Part shown: positions 34,204 through 44,075 of the stretch, piece after piece
Numbering within the stretch: position 1 is the first letter of the stretch
Layout: every line of letters begins with the position of its first letter
Assembly: GCA_963838095.1 (NCBI GenBank)
Contig: CAWIPO010000008.1
Coordinates: 124,001 to 188,000 of the forward strand
Length of the DNA: 64,000 nt
Source of the DNA: CAWCGU01 sp963838095
GTDB lineage: Bacteria; Actinomycetota; Thermoleophilia; Solirubrobacterales; 70-9
Direction of reading: 5' to 3'
Translations under genes and position numbers: made by a program
The notes under the pieces: model-generated
Databases searched by the model: none
What the model was told of the DNA's origin: nothing
The model's input: only the letters and a program-made list of their open reading frames with translations

Positions 34204-34968
34204 ATGAGGCGGCAGGGGACAGCTTTACTTCTTGCGCTGGCGTTCGCGATCGTCGCGGGCGCCCCAGCCGCGTACGCCGCCGACAGCTGCAAGGGCCAGG
34301 ACGATCCGGTCACCGAGGCGACGATTCGCCAGGCCGAGCGCGCCCTGCTGTGCCTCGTGAACATCCACCGCGCCTCGATCGAGCTGGAGCCGGTGCTGCA
34401 CGACAGCTCCTTGCGGACGGCGGCGCGGGCACACAGCCGGGACATGGTGCGCCGAAACTACTTCCAGAGCACCTACATGGGCGCGGGACCGTACGACCGA
34501 GCGGTGGCGGCCGGCTACCCAGCGGGGCATGAGGTCGGGGAGAACCTGGTCCTGGACCCGAACGCGACGCCCGAGAACCTCTTCGCGGGCCTCGTCCAGA
34601 GCCAACCGCACAACATGAACATGCTCGATCCCGATTGGATCACTGCGGGGATGGGGCTGGCGCTGGGAACGCCTCGGATCGACGAGCTCTCAGGCGAGAG
34701 CGGCGCGACCGGAACGCAGATGTTCGGTACCGCGCAGACCGATGCGACGGGCATCGCGGTCGAGCTGCTCGTCACCGACGAGTGCAGACAGGCGCGCCGC
34801 GATCGAAGCGCCGCAGCCAGGGAGGTGCGCAAAGCGCAGCACGAGCTCGAAACTGCAGAGACCCCGAGCGCCGAGGCCGTTGCGCAGAAGCACCTGAAGC
34901 AGGCGCAACGGGCGTTCGCAAAGGCCAAGCGGCGCGCGCAGGACGAATGCCACCCGACGTCGTATTGA
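34204..34968 (+). CDS. Secreted CAP-domain (SCP/PR-1-like) protein
   Basis: This 254-residue exported protein has a signal peptide (LLLALAFAIVAGAPAAYA). The CAP domain spans residues 40-195: LLCLVNIHRASIELEPVLHDSSLRTAARAHSRDM, GENLVLD, and HNMNMLDPDWITAGMGLALG, which are the usual helix and active-cleft motifs. A basic coiled-coil-like tail (residues 200-250, Arg/Lys/Ala/Glu) ends the protein. CAP proteins are widespread; their bacterial role is mostly unknown. A TACCCT -10 lies 14 nt upstream of the ATG. Confidence 0.88.
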   Translation: MRRQGTALLLALAFAIVAGAPAAYAADSCKGQDDPVTEATIRQAERALLCLVNIHRASIELEPVLHDSSLRTAARAHSRDMVRRNYFQSTYMGAGPYDRAVAAGYPAGHEVGENLVLDPNATPENLFAGLVQSQPHNMNMLDPDWITAGMGLALGTPRIDELSGESGATGTQMFGTAQTDATGIAVELLVTDECRQARRDRSAAAREVRKAQHELETAETPSAEAVAQKHLKQAQRAFAKAKRRAQDECHPTSY

Positions 34969-34973
34969 GCGTC

Positions 34974-34979
34974 TAAGCT
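34974..34979 (+). promoter_or_regulatory. -10 box of the lipoprotein gene
   Basis: TAAGCT ends 6 nt before the GTG at 34986 (leaderless pattern). Confidence 0.55.
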
Positions 34980-34985
34980 CGCGCC

Positions 34986-35450
34986 GTGATTCGCGCTGCC
35001 ACAATCGTTTTCGCCGCTTTCGCCGCTTTCGCCGCCTTCGCCATTCCCGCCTGCGGCGACGACGACTCCGGCGAGCAGACTTCCGCGCCCGAGCCGACCA
35101 CCGGCGCCGGAACCGAGGTCGTGTTCCCCGGCAACTGCACCAGCGGGTTCAGCCAGGAGCCCCCGAGCGTGGTCGTGACCTGTGCCGACTCGGGCATCAC
35201 GGTGGCGAACATCCAATGGCAGGCGTGGGGTGCGGAGACCGCGGAGGGCAACGGCACCGCACATGTGAACGATTGCGATCCGGACTGCGTCGCGGGGGAG
35301 ATCAAGGCCTACGACGCGGCGCAGTTGACGCTCTCGGCGATCGAGGACTGTGGCTCCACGACCCAGTACACGAGGCTCGAGCTCAGCTTCGAGGGGAAGG
35401 CTCCCCCGGGCAGCTCGAAACCGCTCCGGGAGCGATTCCCCTGCCCGTGA
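34986..35450 (+). CDS. Lipoprotein of unknown function
   Basis: This 154-residue protein has a type II signal: hydrophobic AAFAAFAAFA then the lipobox IPAC. The mature part begins with an acidic GDDDSGEQT linker. A compact domain follows with four Cys (FPGNC, VVVTC, VNDCDPDC) that could form disulfides. The signal segment is coded by a 9-bp tandem repeat (GCCGCTTTC type), giving the Ala-Ala-Phe repeats. No family recognised. It follows the CAP gene by 17 nt but has its own -10. Confidence 0.7.
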   Translation: MIRAATIVFAAFAAFAAFAIPACGDDDSGEQTSAPEPTTGAGTEVVFPGNCTSGFSQEPPSVVVTCADSGITVANIQWQAWGAETAEGNGTAHVNDCDPDCVAGEIKAYDAAQLTLSAIEDCGSTTQYTRLELSFEGKAPPGSSKPLRERFPCP

Positions 35451-35488
35451 GGCCGCGGTGAGAGCGTAATCTCTCGCGCGCGGCGGGG

Positions 35489-35494
35489 TACCCT
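35489..35494 (+). promoter_or_regulatory. -10 box of the hydrolase gene at 35501
   Basis: TACCCT ends 6 nt before the GTG at 35501 (leaderless pattern). Confidence 0.6.
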
Positions 35495-35500
35495 GATTCT

Positions 35501-36424
35501 GTGAGCGACGCGACGATCACAAACGGCGCCGGCGGCCTCACCCACCGCGACGAGTTGATGCTCCACGGCCACCGCGTCTGCCTGCGCCACGGCGGAGAGG
35601 GCCCGCCGGTCGTGCTGATCCACGGAATCACTGGCAGCTCGGAGCAGTGGCTGCCGGTGATGGATCCGCTCGCCGAGTCCTTCACCGTGCTCGCGCCGGA
35701 CCTGCTCGGCCACGGAGAGTCGGCAAAGCCGCGGGGCGACTACTCGCTCGGGGCCTACGCGAGCGGAATTCGCGACCTGCTCGTCGGCCTCGAGGTGCCG
35801 GCGGCGACGATCGTCGGGCACTCGCTGGGCGGCGGGATCGCGATGCAGTTCGCCTACCAGTTTCCCGAGCGCTGCGAGCGCCTCGTCCTCGTCTCCAGCG
35901 GCGGCCTTGGTGCGGAAGTGAACCCCTTGCTGCGAGCGGCGAGCCTTCCCGGCTCGGAGCTCGTCCTGCCGCTGCTGACGGCCTCGCGCCTGCTCGCCGC
36001 CGGGACGGCGATCGGCAGCGCGCTCGGGCGTCTCGGCCTGAAGACCGGCCCCGACCTCGCCGAGCTCGCTCGCGGCTACGCGTCGCTTTCCGATCCCGAG
36101 ACCCGGGCGGCGTTCATCCACACGCTGCGGGCCGTGATCGACCTCGGCGGCCAGCGCGTCAGCGCAACCGACCGCCTTTACCTCACCGCCCGGATGCCGT
36201 CGCTGATCGTGTGGGGTTCCCGCGACCAGATCATCCCCGTCGAGCACGCGCATGCGGCACACGAAGCGATGCCGGGCAGCCGGCTCGAGGTCTTCGATGG
36301 CACGGGCCACTTCCCGCAGCTCGAGCACCCGTGGCGGTTCGCCCGCCTGCTGCGAGATTTCATCCTCGACACCGAGCCCGCCGAGGTGAGCGCCGACGAC
36401 CTCCGGGAGCTCGCCCTTGACTGA
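35501..36424 (+). CDS. Alpha/beta-fold hydrolase
   Basis: This 307-residue protein has a complete catalytic layout: oxyanion VVLIHGITGSSEQW, nucleophile VGHSLGGGIAM (Ser), acid in IVWGSRDQIIPVEH (Asp) and base in FDGTGHFPQLEHP (His). The cap domain lies in residues 150-230. The plan fits epoxide hydrolase/haloalkane dehalogenase/lipase-like enzymes, and the substrate cannot be set. GTG start with -10 box 6 nt upstream; 8-nt overlap with the next gene suggests an operon. Confidence 0.9.
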   Translation: MSDATITNGAGGLTHRDELMLHGHRVCLRHGGEGPPVVLIHGITGSSEQWLPVMDPLAESFTVLAPDLLGHGESAKPRGDYSLGAYASGIRDLLVGLEVPAATIVGHSLGGGIAMQFAYQFPERCERLVLVSSGGLGAEVNPLLRAASLPGSELVLPLLTASRLLAAGTAIGSALGRLGLKTGPDLAELARGYASLSDPETRAAFIHTLRAVIDLGGQRVSATDRLYLTARMPSLIVWGSRDQIIPVEHAHAAHEAMPGSRLEVFDGTGHFPQLEHPWRFARLLRDFILDTEPAEVSADDLRELALD

Positions 36425-36863
36425 TGGCGACTCGGTCCCCCAAGGCGCAGCGTTGACCGCGGGACGCCGCCTTTATGCAGGTTTCCTGCTCGCCCTGATG
36501 GCGATTGGAAGCTTCTCGCTGTGGACGGTGGTGCCGCTCGGCTGGATCTGGATCGCATCCCAGCTCACCGACACCCAGCAGCCGCAGCTCTCCCAGTACA
36601 TGCTGGTGCTGTTCGGGATCATCGCGACGGTGTTCGTGATCGCCAAGTGCCTCGGGGCGCTGAACCGCCGCTTCGTCGCCCTCACCGGGATGGAGGACGG
36701 GACCCGCGTACCGATGCCCTGGATGCGGAGCATGCGCGATCAGCCACTGACGGTGCGCGCTTCCGCGCTCGACATCGTGCTCGTCGCCAGCGCGCTGCTG
36801 GCGATCCTCTCGATGCTGGTCTGGTTCTTCGTCGAAGCGGGCTCGCCGCTGCCGAACGCCTAA
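36417..36863 (+). CDS. Three-helix membrane protein, unknown
   Basis: This 148-residue protein starts at a TTG overlapping the hydrolase stop by 8 nt. It has hydrophobic segments LLALMAIGSFSLWTVVPLGWIWI, LVLFGIIATVFVIAKCLGAL and IVLVASALLAILSMLVWFFV. No recognised domain. Coupled translation with the hydrolase suggests a shared membrane job, for example substrate or partner anchoring (inference). Confidence 0.65.
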   Translation: MTDGDSVPQGAALTAGRRLYAGFLLALMAIGSFSLWTVVPLGWIWIASQLTDTQQPQLSQYMLVLFGIIATVFVIAKCLGALNRRFVALTGMEDGTRVPMPWMRSMRDQPLTVRASALDIVLVASALLAILSMLVWFFVEAGSPLPNA

Positions 36864-36871
36864 CCGATCAG

Positions 36872-37490
36872 TCAGCGGCGAGCTGATCGCCGCTGAGGCC
36901 GAGGTGATGAACATCTGCCGGGCCGCGGCCAGCTCGGGAGTCTCGCCGCGATCGAGCTGCTCGAGCGAGAGCCCCTCGGCGCCGGCAATGAGAAAGACGG
37001 CGACGCCGTCAGCTTCCTCCTCCGAGGGCCCGTCCTCGAGCGCGAGCAGGAGCTGGCGCATCACCGCGCGGAAGTCCTCCTTCATCTCGCGCATGATCGT
37101 GCGCACCTCTTCTTCGACCACCGACTGGGAGGCGAGATCGAAATACACGCGCTGCAGGCCCGGGTCCAGCTCGAGCAGCTTCCAAACGCCGGAGACCAGG
37201 CCTTCGACGAGCTGGCGGCTGGTCTTCGGCTCGCCGATCGCTTGCAGCGTCGTCGAGATGATCAGCTCCCGTACCTGTTTTGCGATCGCCGCGACGAGAC
37301 CCTGCTTGGAGCCGAAGTAGTAGGCGATAAGAGCCTTGTTCTGGCCTGAGGCGGCCGCCACCTTCGCGAGCGTCAGGCCGGCGTAGCCGTCGCGCTTGAG
37401 CACATCGAGCCCGGCCTCGAGGATGCGATCGGGTGCGTCCGACGCGGGGCGCCCCGGCCTTCGTGCTGTCGATTCGCTCGTCGTGCTCAA
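36872..37490 (-). CDS. TetR-family transcriptional regulator (3' end disturbed)
   Basis: About 206 residues form a normal TetR repressor: helix-turn-helix at residues 20-65 (DRILEAGLDVLKRDGYAG, then KVAAASGQNKALIAYYFGSK), followed by a ligand-binding helical domain. As written, the frame runs on past the expected end to 36360, antisense to the membrane and hydrolase genes. A one-base slip would stop it at 36872, just after ...SASAAISS. I take the long tail as an artefact. Start is TTG at 37490, with TACCCT 12 nt upstream. It is divergent from the heparinase-like gene across 40 bp and likely controls it. Confidence 0.85.
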
Positions 37491-37530
37491 AGTGAAGCGT
37501 GCAGGGTACTGCTAGATCTACACTCCGGCC
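37491..37530. promoter_or_regulatory. Divergent TetR/lyase promoter with candidate operator
   Basis: The 40-bp spacer holds the minus-strand -10 TACCCT, the plus-strand -10 TACACT (37519-37524, 6 nt before the GTG at 37531) and an 8-bp palindrome TAGATCTA between them. A TetR dimer bound here would block both promoters (inference). Confidence 0.5.
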
Positions 37531-39317
37531 GTGTCACGGGGGGCGTCCAGACGCCGATTCGAGTGCGTGCTCGCGATCACGCTCGGCTCTCTGACCCTGT
37601 TCGCGGCCGCTCCGCCGGCGAGCGCCCGCCCCGGCGGCGACGTGGGCCAGCTCCTCGGCCAGGACTGCCCGGCTTACCGCAACCTTTTCGAGCGTGAGTA
37701 CAGCGCCGCTGAGATCGCCGCGGCTCGCGAGGGCAGGTTCACCATCTATCGCGGCCTCGATGCACGCCTGGTGCCTCCGGTCAACTGGACCAAGAACCCG
37801 CACGGACGGCGGGGCTTTCGCGCCTCGTTGCAGACCCTGAAGTTCCTCGAGGTCCTGATCTACGCGTACAGGCAGGGCAGCGACGCCGCGCTGCGGCAGG
37901 CGAAAGCGCTGGCACTCGATTGGATGCGCGGGAACCGGAACCCGGCGCGGGCCGTGAACGCCCTCGCCTGGTTCAACAAGACCGTGGGCGAGCGAGCGCC
38001 GTATCTGTCGTTCGTGGTCAGGGCCGCGGCCTGCGAGCGGATGCTGACGCAGGGACAGGCGCGGATGTTCATGGCGGGCCTGCGAACCCACGGCGAGTGG
38101 CTCGCGAGCCCAGCCAACTACTACCCCTCCAATCACGGGCTGTTCATGGACGTCGGCCTGCTGCTGCTCGCCGATCACTACTTCCCGTTCCTCGACGGCG
38201 CCCAGCGCTGGGAGCGGACCGCGCGCGGGCGCTTTCCGCGCACGCTGGCCGCGAGGATCAGCCGCGAGGGAGCGTGGCTGGAGCACTCCTTCGGCTACCA
38301 CTTCCTGGTCATGGACCTCGCCCGCCGCTTCCTGGAGCTGGGCGGCGGCAACGAGCGAATCCGCCACCTGCTTCAGCGCCTGTCGCGGGCGGGCGCGTGG
38401 TTCGTGCAGCCCGACGGGCGCCTGGCGCAAATCGGCGACACCAACCTCGAGCCTGCCCCCGACCGGCTGCGGCGGCGATCACGACGGCTGTCGGGAATGC
38501 ACGTCATGCACCAGGCGGGCTACGCGTTCGTCCGCCACCGAGACAGCTACCTGACGGTGACGGCGGGTTTCCACAACAGCAGCCACAAGCAGGCGGACGA
38601 GGGCACGTTCGAGCTCTCCGAGCAGGGCGTGCGGATCGTCTCGGGTCCGGGCAAGTACGGGCTCGATCACGACGCCCGGCGCCGGTACGTGATCTCCGCT
38701 CGATCTCACAGCGTGCTGACGGCCGACGGCCGCAGCTTCTCACGCGATCCGCAGCTCAGCTACGGCAGCGCGATCGTCGATACACGCGCGAACGGCGTGG
38801 TATGTGATCGTCGTTCGCAATCCGCTCCTGCACCAGCGCGGCGTCGAGCATCGCCGGGTCTTCCTCTACAAGCCGGGCGACGCGCTCGTGATCGTTGATC
38901 ACGTCGACGCCGACAGGCCGCACCGCTACCGCCGCTACCTCCAGCTCGGGCCCGAGGTCTCGATCGAGCGCCGCAGCCCGGCCCGGCTGACGCTTCACGG
39001 CGGGGGCTTTCACGGCTGCGTTCAGGACGCGCGCTACTCGGTGAACCGGCTCGCGACCAGAAGGACGGTCCGCGGGCGCCCGCGACCCTTCCAGGGATGG
39101 ACGTTTCCCGCCGTGGCGCGAACCGGCGCCCCGCTGGAGCGTCTCCTTCGCGTCACGCGGCGAGGACGTCGAGCACGCGCTCGTGATCGATCTCGATCAG
39201 GGATGTGGGCGACGCTCAGATGAGGCGGTCGCCGAGGTGATCGAGGAGACGGGCGACCTCGTTACGACGCTACTTGGAGAGCTGTTCCCCGCGCCGCCGC
39301 CGGAACCAGCGCCCTGA
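37531..39317 (+). CDS. Secreted heparinase II/III-like polysaccharide lyase, two apparent frameshifts
   Basis: About 594 residues are readable with one-base corrections near 38800 and 39115. Signal peptide (LTLFAAAPPASA). An alpha-toroid of residues 60-320 has RQAKALALDWMRGN, the conserved SNHGLFMDVGLLLLADHY and HSFGYHFLVMDLARRF; then a beta-sandwich begins near DSYLTVTAGFHNSSHKQADEG, the conserved heparinase II/III C-terminal motif. After the first break the frame resumes VIVVRNPLLHQ and FLYKPGDALVIVDHVDA; after the second, SFASRGEDVEHALVIDL to the stop at 39315-39317. It probably degrades uronic polysaccharides. GTG start; -10 box 6 nt upstream; controlled by the adjacent TetR (inference). 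Confidence 0.8.
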
Positions 39318-39334
39318 GCGATCATCGGCTTGTC

Positions 39335-40456
39335 TCAGGTGGCCTCGCGCTTCACCGCCGCCTGGATCTCCGCTTGCTCGAGATCGTCGAGCAGGTGGCG
39401 CAGCAGCGGCGGCTCGTCGCCGTCTATCACCGCGATCGTGCCCGGCCAGTAGGGGCTGGTGCTTCCTCGCCTTCCGACCAGAAGCGGTGACCACACCCAG
39501 CTGCCGGTGTTGTGCAGGTGCACGGTTCCCGCCCTCCAGACCCCATCGGAGGCAAGCGGCCCTCTCCGATGGGTATGGCCGACGACGACGTGGTCGGCGT
39601 CGATGTCGAGGCTCTCCACGAGCTCGCGGGTGGCGGCGATCCCGGCTCGGCTGATCTCCGCGAGCGAAAGGTCGGTGCTGAAGCGCCCGAGGCCGAGCCT
39701 GTTGGCAGCGCGCACCGCGCCCGGCAGCGCAACCGACCCGAGCAGCAGGCTTCGCACTCTCGCCGCCGGCCCCGAGGCGCCCGTCATCGCCATCCACATC
39801 CGTACCGACGGGTTGGTGCCCGCCGGTCGGTTCTCGTCCCCGGCTTGGGCCATCTCGTAGAGGAACGCGTACAGGGGGGCCTGCACGCGCTCGTAATCGT
39901 CGGGCACGCGACGGCCGTCCGGCAGCCCGCCGAGGAAGCGCTGAACGACGCCGACGCCCAGGCGCTCGAAGGTGGGGACGGTGAGGTGCAGATCGACGTA
40001 GTGGCCGTGGGTGACATAGACGCCGTCGCCGATCCACAGGCCGGGGTATGCGAGCGTGACCTCCCCGGCTCCGGCCGCGGTCGCGATCCGAGCCAGTTTC
40101 GCCACCGGGCCGGCGGTCGGCTTCCCCACGTGCTCCAGCTCGAGCTTAGGCGCCGCTCGGGCACCGGTGCGCCTGCGGTCGAGCCACGGCGCTACGAGGT
40201 GGTGATCGTGGTTGCCCGGAACGATCACGATCCGCGCCTTGGCGGCGACCCTCCCGAGGAGCTCGAAGAACGGGGCCGCCGCGCTCAGCGCCTCGCGGAC
40301 GGGGATGTCGCGCAGCTCGACGATGTCACCCAGCAGCACCACCTGGTCGGCGCCGACGAGCTCGGCCAGGAGCCGCTCCCGGAAGAGCGGCAGCCGCACC
40401 AGGTCGCTGCCGTGTCCGGCGCCGAGGTGGAGGTCGGAGACGATGACGGTGCGCAC
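39335..40456 (-). CDS. Calcineurin-like metallophosphoesterase
   Basis: This 373-residue cytosolic metallophosphoesterase has the five metal-binding blocks: VSDLHLGAG (residues 6-14), VLLGDIVELRD (40-50), VPGNHDHH (about 79-86), YVTHGHYVD and VVGHTHRRG. These ligate two metals (Fe/Mn type). Large insertions (about residues 90-130 and 165-235) fit the predicted phosphoesterase/UDP-diacylglucosamine-like branch, but the substrate is unknown. GTG start, with AAGGA upstream. Convergent with the lyase gene, divergent from the aldehyde dehydrogenase gene. Confidence 0.88.
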   Translation of the reverse strand: MRTVIVSDLHLGAGHGSDLVRLPLFRERLLAELVGADQVVLLGDIVELRDIPVREALSAAAPFFELLGRVAAKARIVIVPGNHDHHLVAPWLDRRRTGARAAPKLELEHVGKPTAGPVAKLARIATAAGAGEVTLAYPGLWIGDGVYVTHGHYVDLHLTVPTFERLGVGVVQRFLGGLPDGRRVPDDYERVQAPLYAFLYEMAQAGDENRPAGTNPSVRMWMAMTGASGPAARVRSLLLGSVALPGAVRAANRLGLGRFSTDLSLAEISRAGIAATRELVESLDIDADHVVVGHTHRRGPLASDGVWRAGTVHLHNTGSWVWSPLLVGRRGSTSPYWPGTIAVIDGDEPPLLRHLLDDLEQAEIQAAVKREAT

Positions 40457-40511
40457 GACGCAGATCCTTCCACGCTCGGCAGCGGCTCGAACGCGACGGC
40501 CTCAGAGCAAA

Positions 40512-40517
40512 TAGACT
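40512..40517 (+). promoter_or_regulatory. -10 box of the aldehyde dehydrogenase gene
   Basis: TAGACT ends 9 nt before the GTG at 40527. Confidence 0.55.
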
Positions 40518-40526
40518 CGCCACGAG

Positions 40527-42063
40527 GTGGCGAGCGCGGAGGAGAAGGTGGCGAGCACGGAGGAGCAGGTGACGGCGCAAGCGGTGATCGAGGTCGAGAA
40601 TCCCGCCACCGGGGAAACGATCTCAACCGTCCCCGACCTCGGGGCGGAGCAGGTGTCGGCGATGGTCGAGGTGGCGCGCGCGGCGCAGCCGATTTGGGCC
40701 GCGATCGGGTTCGAGGGCCGCGCCGAGGTGCTGCTGGCCGCCCGCAAGTGGATGGTCGCCAACGGGGAACGGATCGTGGAGACGATCTGCGCCGAGACCG
40801 GTCGCCCGGCCGACGAGACCCAGTTCGCCGAGGTCTCCTACGGGATCCTCGCGCTCGAGTTCTGGGCGAAGCAGGCGCCCGTCTACCTCGCCGACGAGGA
40901 GATCGAGTCCGCCTCCCCGTTCGTTCGCGGTCGCCAGCTTCGACTCCGCTATGCGCCGCTCGGCGTGATCGGCGTGATCGGCCCCTGGAACTTCCCGCTG
41001 AACAACTCCTTCGGCGACTGCATTCCGGCGCTCGCCGCGGGCAACGCCGTGATCCTGAAGCCGTCGGAGGTGACGCCGCTCACCTCGCTGCTGCTGGCCG
41101 AGATGCTGACCGAGTGCGGGATTCCCGACGGCGTCTTCCAGATCGCCACTGGACGCGGCGAGACGGGTGCGGCGCTGATCGACGGCGTCGACTTCGTGAT
41201 GTTCACCGGCTCGGTCGAGACCGGCAAGAAGGTGATGGGCCGAGCCGCCGAGACCCTGACCCCGGTCGCGCTCGAGCTCGGCGGCAAGGACCCGATGATC
41301 GTGCTCGAGGACGCCGACATCGAGCGGGCCACGAACGCCGCCGTCGCCTACGGGCTCAACAACTCGGGACAGGTCTGCATCTCAGTCGAGCGCATCTACG
41401 TCGAGGAGCCCGTCCACGACGAATTCGTGGAGCGGCTGACCGAGAAGGTGAGCGCGCTGCGCCAGGGACCGCCCGGCCCCGCGGGAAGCGTTGACGTCGG
41501 CGCGATCATCTTCCCCCCGCAGCTGGAGCTGATCGACGCCCACGTCAAGGACGCGGTGGAGAAGGGGGCGGATGTGCTCACCGGAGGCAAGCAGGGTGAG
41601 GGCCCGGGCCGCTTCTATGAGCCCACCGTTCTCACCGGCGTCGACCATTCGATGCGCTGCATGATGGAGGAGACCTTCGGCCCGACGCTCCCGGTGATGA
41701 AGGTCAGCGACGCGGAGGAGGCCCTGGGCCTGGCGAACGACGGTCCCTACGGGCTCCAGGCGTCGGTGTGGACACGAGACACCGAGCGCGGGGAGGCGCT
41801 GGCGCGGCGGATAGAGGCCGGGGTGGTGGGCGTCAACGACACCCAGATGAACTACGGCGCGCTGGAGCTGCCGATGGGCGGCTGGAAGTCCTCGGGCATG
41901 GGGTCGCGCCACGGGCCCGGACGGGATCCGCAAGTACACGAAGCAGCAGTCGATCCTGATCACCCCCGGCAACGCGCCCTCGCGCGAGATGCACTACGCG
42001 CCCTACGCGGCCGCAGTCACCGAGCAGGTCGGCCAGGCGATGGCGGCGCTCGTCACCTCGGAG
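40527..42063 (+). CDS. Aldehyde dehydrogenase (succinate-semialdehyde dehydrogenase-like), one frameshift near its end
   Basis: About 510 residues of an NAD(P)-dependent aldehyde dehydrogenase. Motifs: PLGVIGVIGPWNFPLNN, the cofactor helix FTGSVETGKKV, the general base Glu in LELGGKDP and the nucleophile Cys in NSGQVCISVERIYV. One extra base in GGGCCC near 41925 breaks the frame; removing it gives HGPDGIRKYTKQQSILITPG, a normal C-terminus. Residues beyond this run without a stop into the GMC gene, so the boundary at 42063 is set only by homology to the next domain. The C-terminal extension fits GabD2-type enzymes. Confidence 0.88.
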
Positions 42064-44053
42064 ATGTTCACCGATGCCCAGCGGGCGACCCTGACCGCGT
42101 TCTGCGACACGATCGTTCCCTCGCTGTCTCCGCCGGCCGAGGGGAACGGGGCCGGAGATCCGCACGGCTTCTGGGCTCGCTCGGCATCCGACATCGGCGT
42201 CGCCGAGGCGATCGAGATCGGGCTGCTCCAGGCCGACGTCCCCGAGGAGCAGCTCGACGGCGTGCGCTCGCTGATCGACGCCCTCGCCGAGGAGGGGATG
42301 GCGGCGCAGACTCCGCAGGAGGCCCGCGAGCAGATCGTGCTCGGCGTCGAGAACTCGAGCCCGGATGCGCTCGCCGGAATCGCCACCCTTCGCAACCTCT
42401 GCCTGTCGATCTTCTACGCCCTCCCCGACCTCGGCACCGGGCGCAACCCGAACTGGGACGCGATCGGCTACCCGGGCCCGCAGACGCCGCCGCGGGCGGT
42501 GGAGAAGCCGATCTCGCTGCGCACGCCGGAGAACGGCGAGCTGACGATCGAGGCGGACGTCTGCATCGTCGGCTCCGGCGCCGGAGGGGGCGTGATCGCG
42601 GGCGAGCTCGCCGGTCGCGGCAAGCAGGTTTGCGTGATCGAGGCGGGCGACTACTTCAACGAGGCCGACTTCGACGGGCTCGAGCTTCCCGCCTACCAGA
42701 GCATGTACCTCAACGGCGGCCCCTTCCCCACCGCGGAGGGCCAGATCTCGATCATGGCCGGCTCGGGGCTCGGTGGCGGCACCGTGATCAACTGGACCAA
42801 CTGCCTGCGCACGCACGAATGGGTGCGCGAGGAATGGGCCCGCGAGCACGGGCTCGAGGGGCTGGACGGCTCGGACTACGAGGCGGACATGGACTCCGTG
42901 CTCGACCGCGTCTGCAGGCCAACGAAGCATGCAGCGACATCAACGGGCGTCCACGACCGCCTCCGGGAGGGATGCGAGAAGCTCGGCTACGACTACCGGC
43001 TGACAATGCGGAACACCGATCCCGACAGCTACGACCCGGAGACCGCCGGCGTACATGGGTTTCGGCGACGTCTCCGGCTCGAAGCAGTCGACGACCGAAG
43101 ACCTACCTCCAGGACGCCCACGATGCCGGCGGCGACCTGGTGGCCAACTGCCGCGCCGAGCGGATCCTTGTCGAGAACGGACGCGCGGCCGGCGTCGAGG
43201 CGACGTGGACCGACCCGAACGGCTCGGGGGAGCCGGCGACGGCGCGAGTGGTCGTCCGCGCACCCACGGTCGTCGTCGCCTGCGGGTCGATCGAGTCCCC
43301 GGCGCTGCTGCTGCGCTTCGGGAATCGGCGGGCCGGCCGTCGGCCAGTACCTGCGCCTGCACCCGACTACGGCGCTCAGCGGCATCTACGACGGCGACCA
43401 GAACTGGGCCTGGGGCCCGCCGCAGGCGGCCCTGTCGCACGAGTTCGCCGACATCGAGGACGGCTACGGCTTCCTGCTCGAGTGCTCGCAGTCGACAACA
43501 GGCCTCTTCGGCGCCGCGACGCCCTGGACCTCCGGCCGCGAGCACAAGCGGCAGATGCTCGACTGGACGCGGATCGCGGGGTTCATCAACCTCACCCGCG
43601 ACCGCGGGCACGGGCAGGTGACGATCGACGACCATGGCAGCGCTGTGGCGCACTACAGGCTCAGCGACGAGCTCGACACAGCACAACTTCCGCCGCGGCC
43701 TCGCCGAGATGATCAAGCTTCACGACGCCGCCGGCGCGCAGCGCATCATCTCGCTGGCCCGCGGCTCCCGGGCCTGGGAGCGCGGCGAGGACATCGACCG
43801 CTTCATCGCTGCGATCTGCTCCAGCTCGCTGGAGCCGCGCGACCACGCGATCTTCTCCGCGCACCAGATGGGAAGCTGCCGGATGGGGACCGATCGGCAG
43901 ACCTCCGTCGCGGACCCGTTCGGAGAGCTGCACGACACGAAGGGGGTCTGGATCGGTGACGCCAGCGCCTTCCCGACGGCCTCGGGGACGAACCCGATGA
44001 TCACCATCATGGCGCTTGCGCGGCGCACCGCGGGGGCGATCGCGGCTCGCTGA
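42064..44053 (+). pseudogene. GMC-family FAD oxidoreductase, at least four frameshifts (probably assembly error)
   Basis: A full GMC (alcohol/choline-oxidase-like) enzyme of about 660 residues is readable only by moving one base each near 43055, 43097, 43320 and 43685, always by removing one base. Motifs: FAD site CIVGSGAGGGVIAGELAGRG, then AGSGLGGGTVINWTNC, and C-terminal SAHQMGSCRMG (catalytic His) and GTNPMITIMALARRTAG. The N-terminal about 100 residues (FTDAQRATLTAF onward) are a typical extension of long-chain alcohol-oxidase-like members. It probably oxidises an alcohol to an aldehyde that the preceding dehydrogenase takes on. No stop lies between the two, so a fused polypeptide is possible. 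Confidence 0.75.
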
Positions 44054-44075
44054 GTCGCGGGCTGGGGTCGCACTC

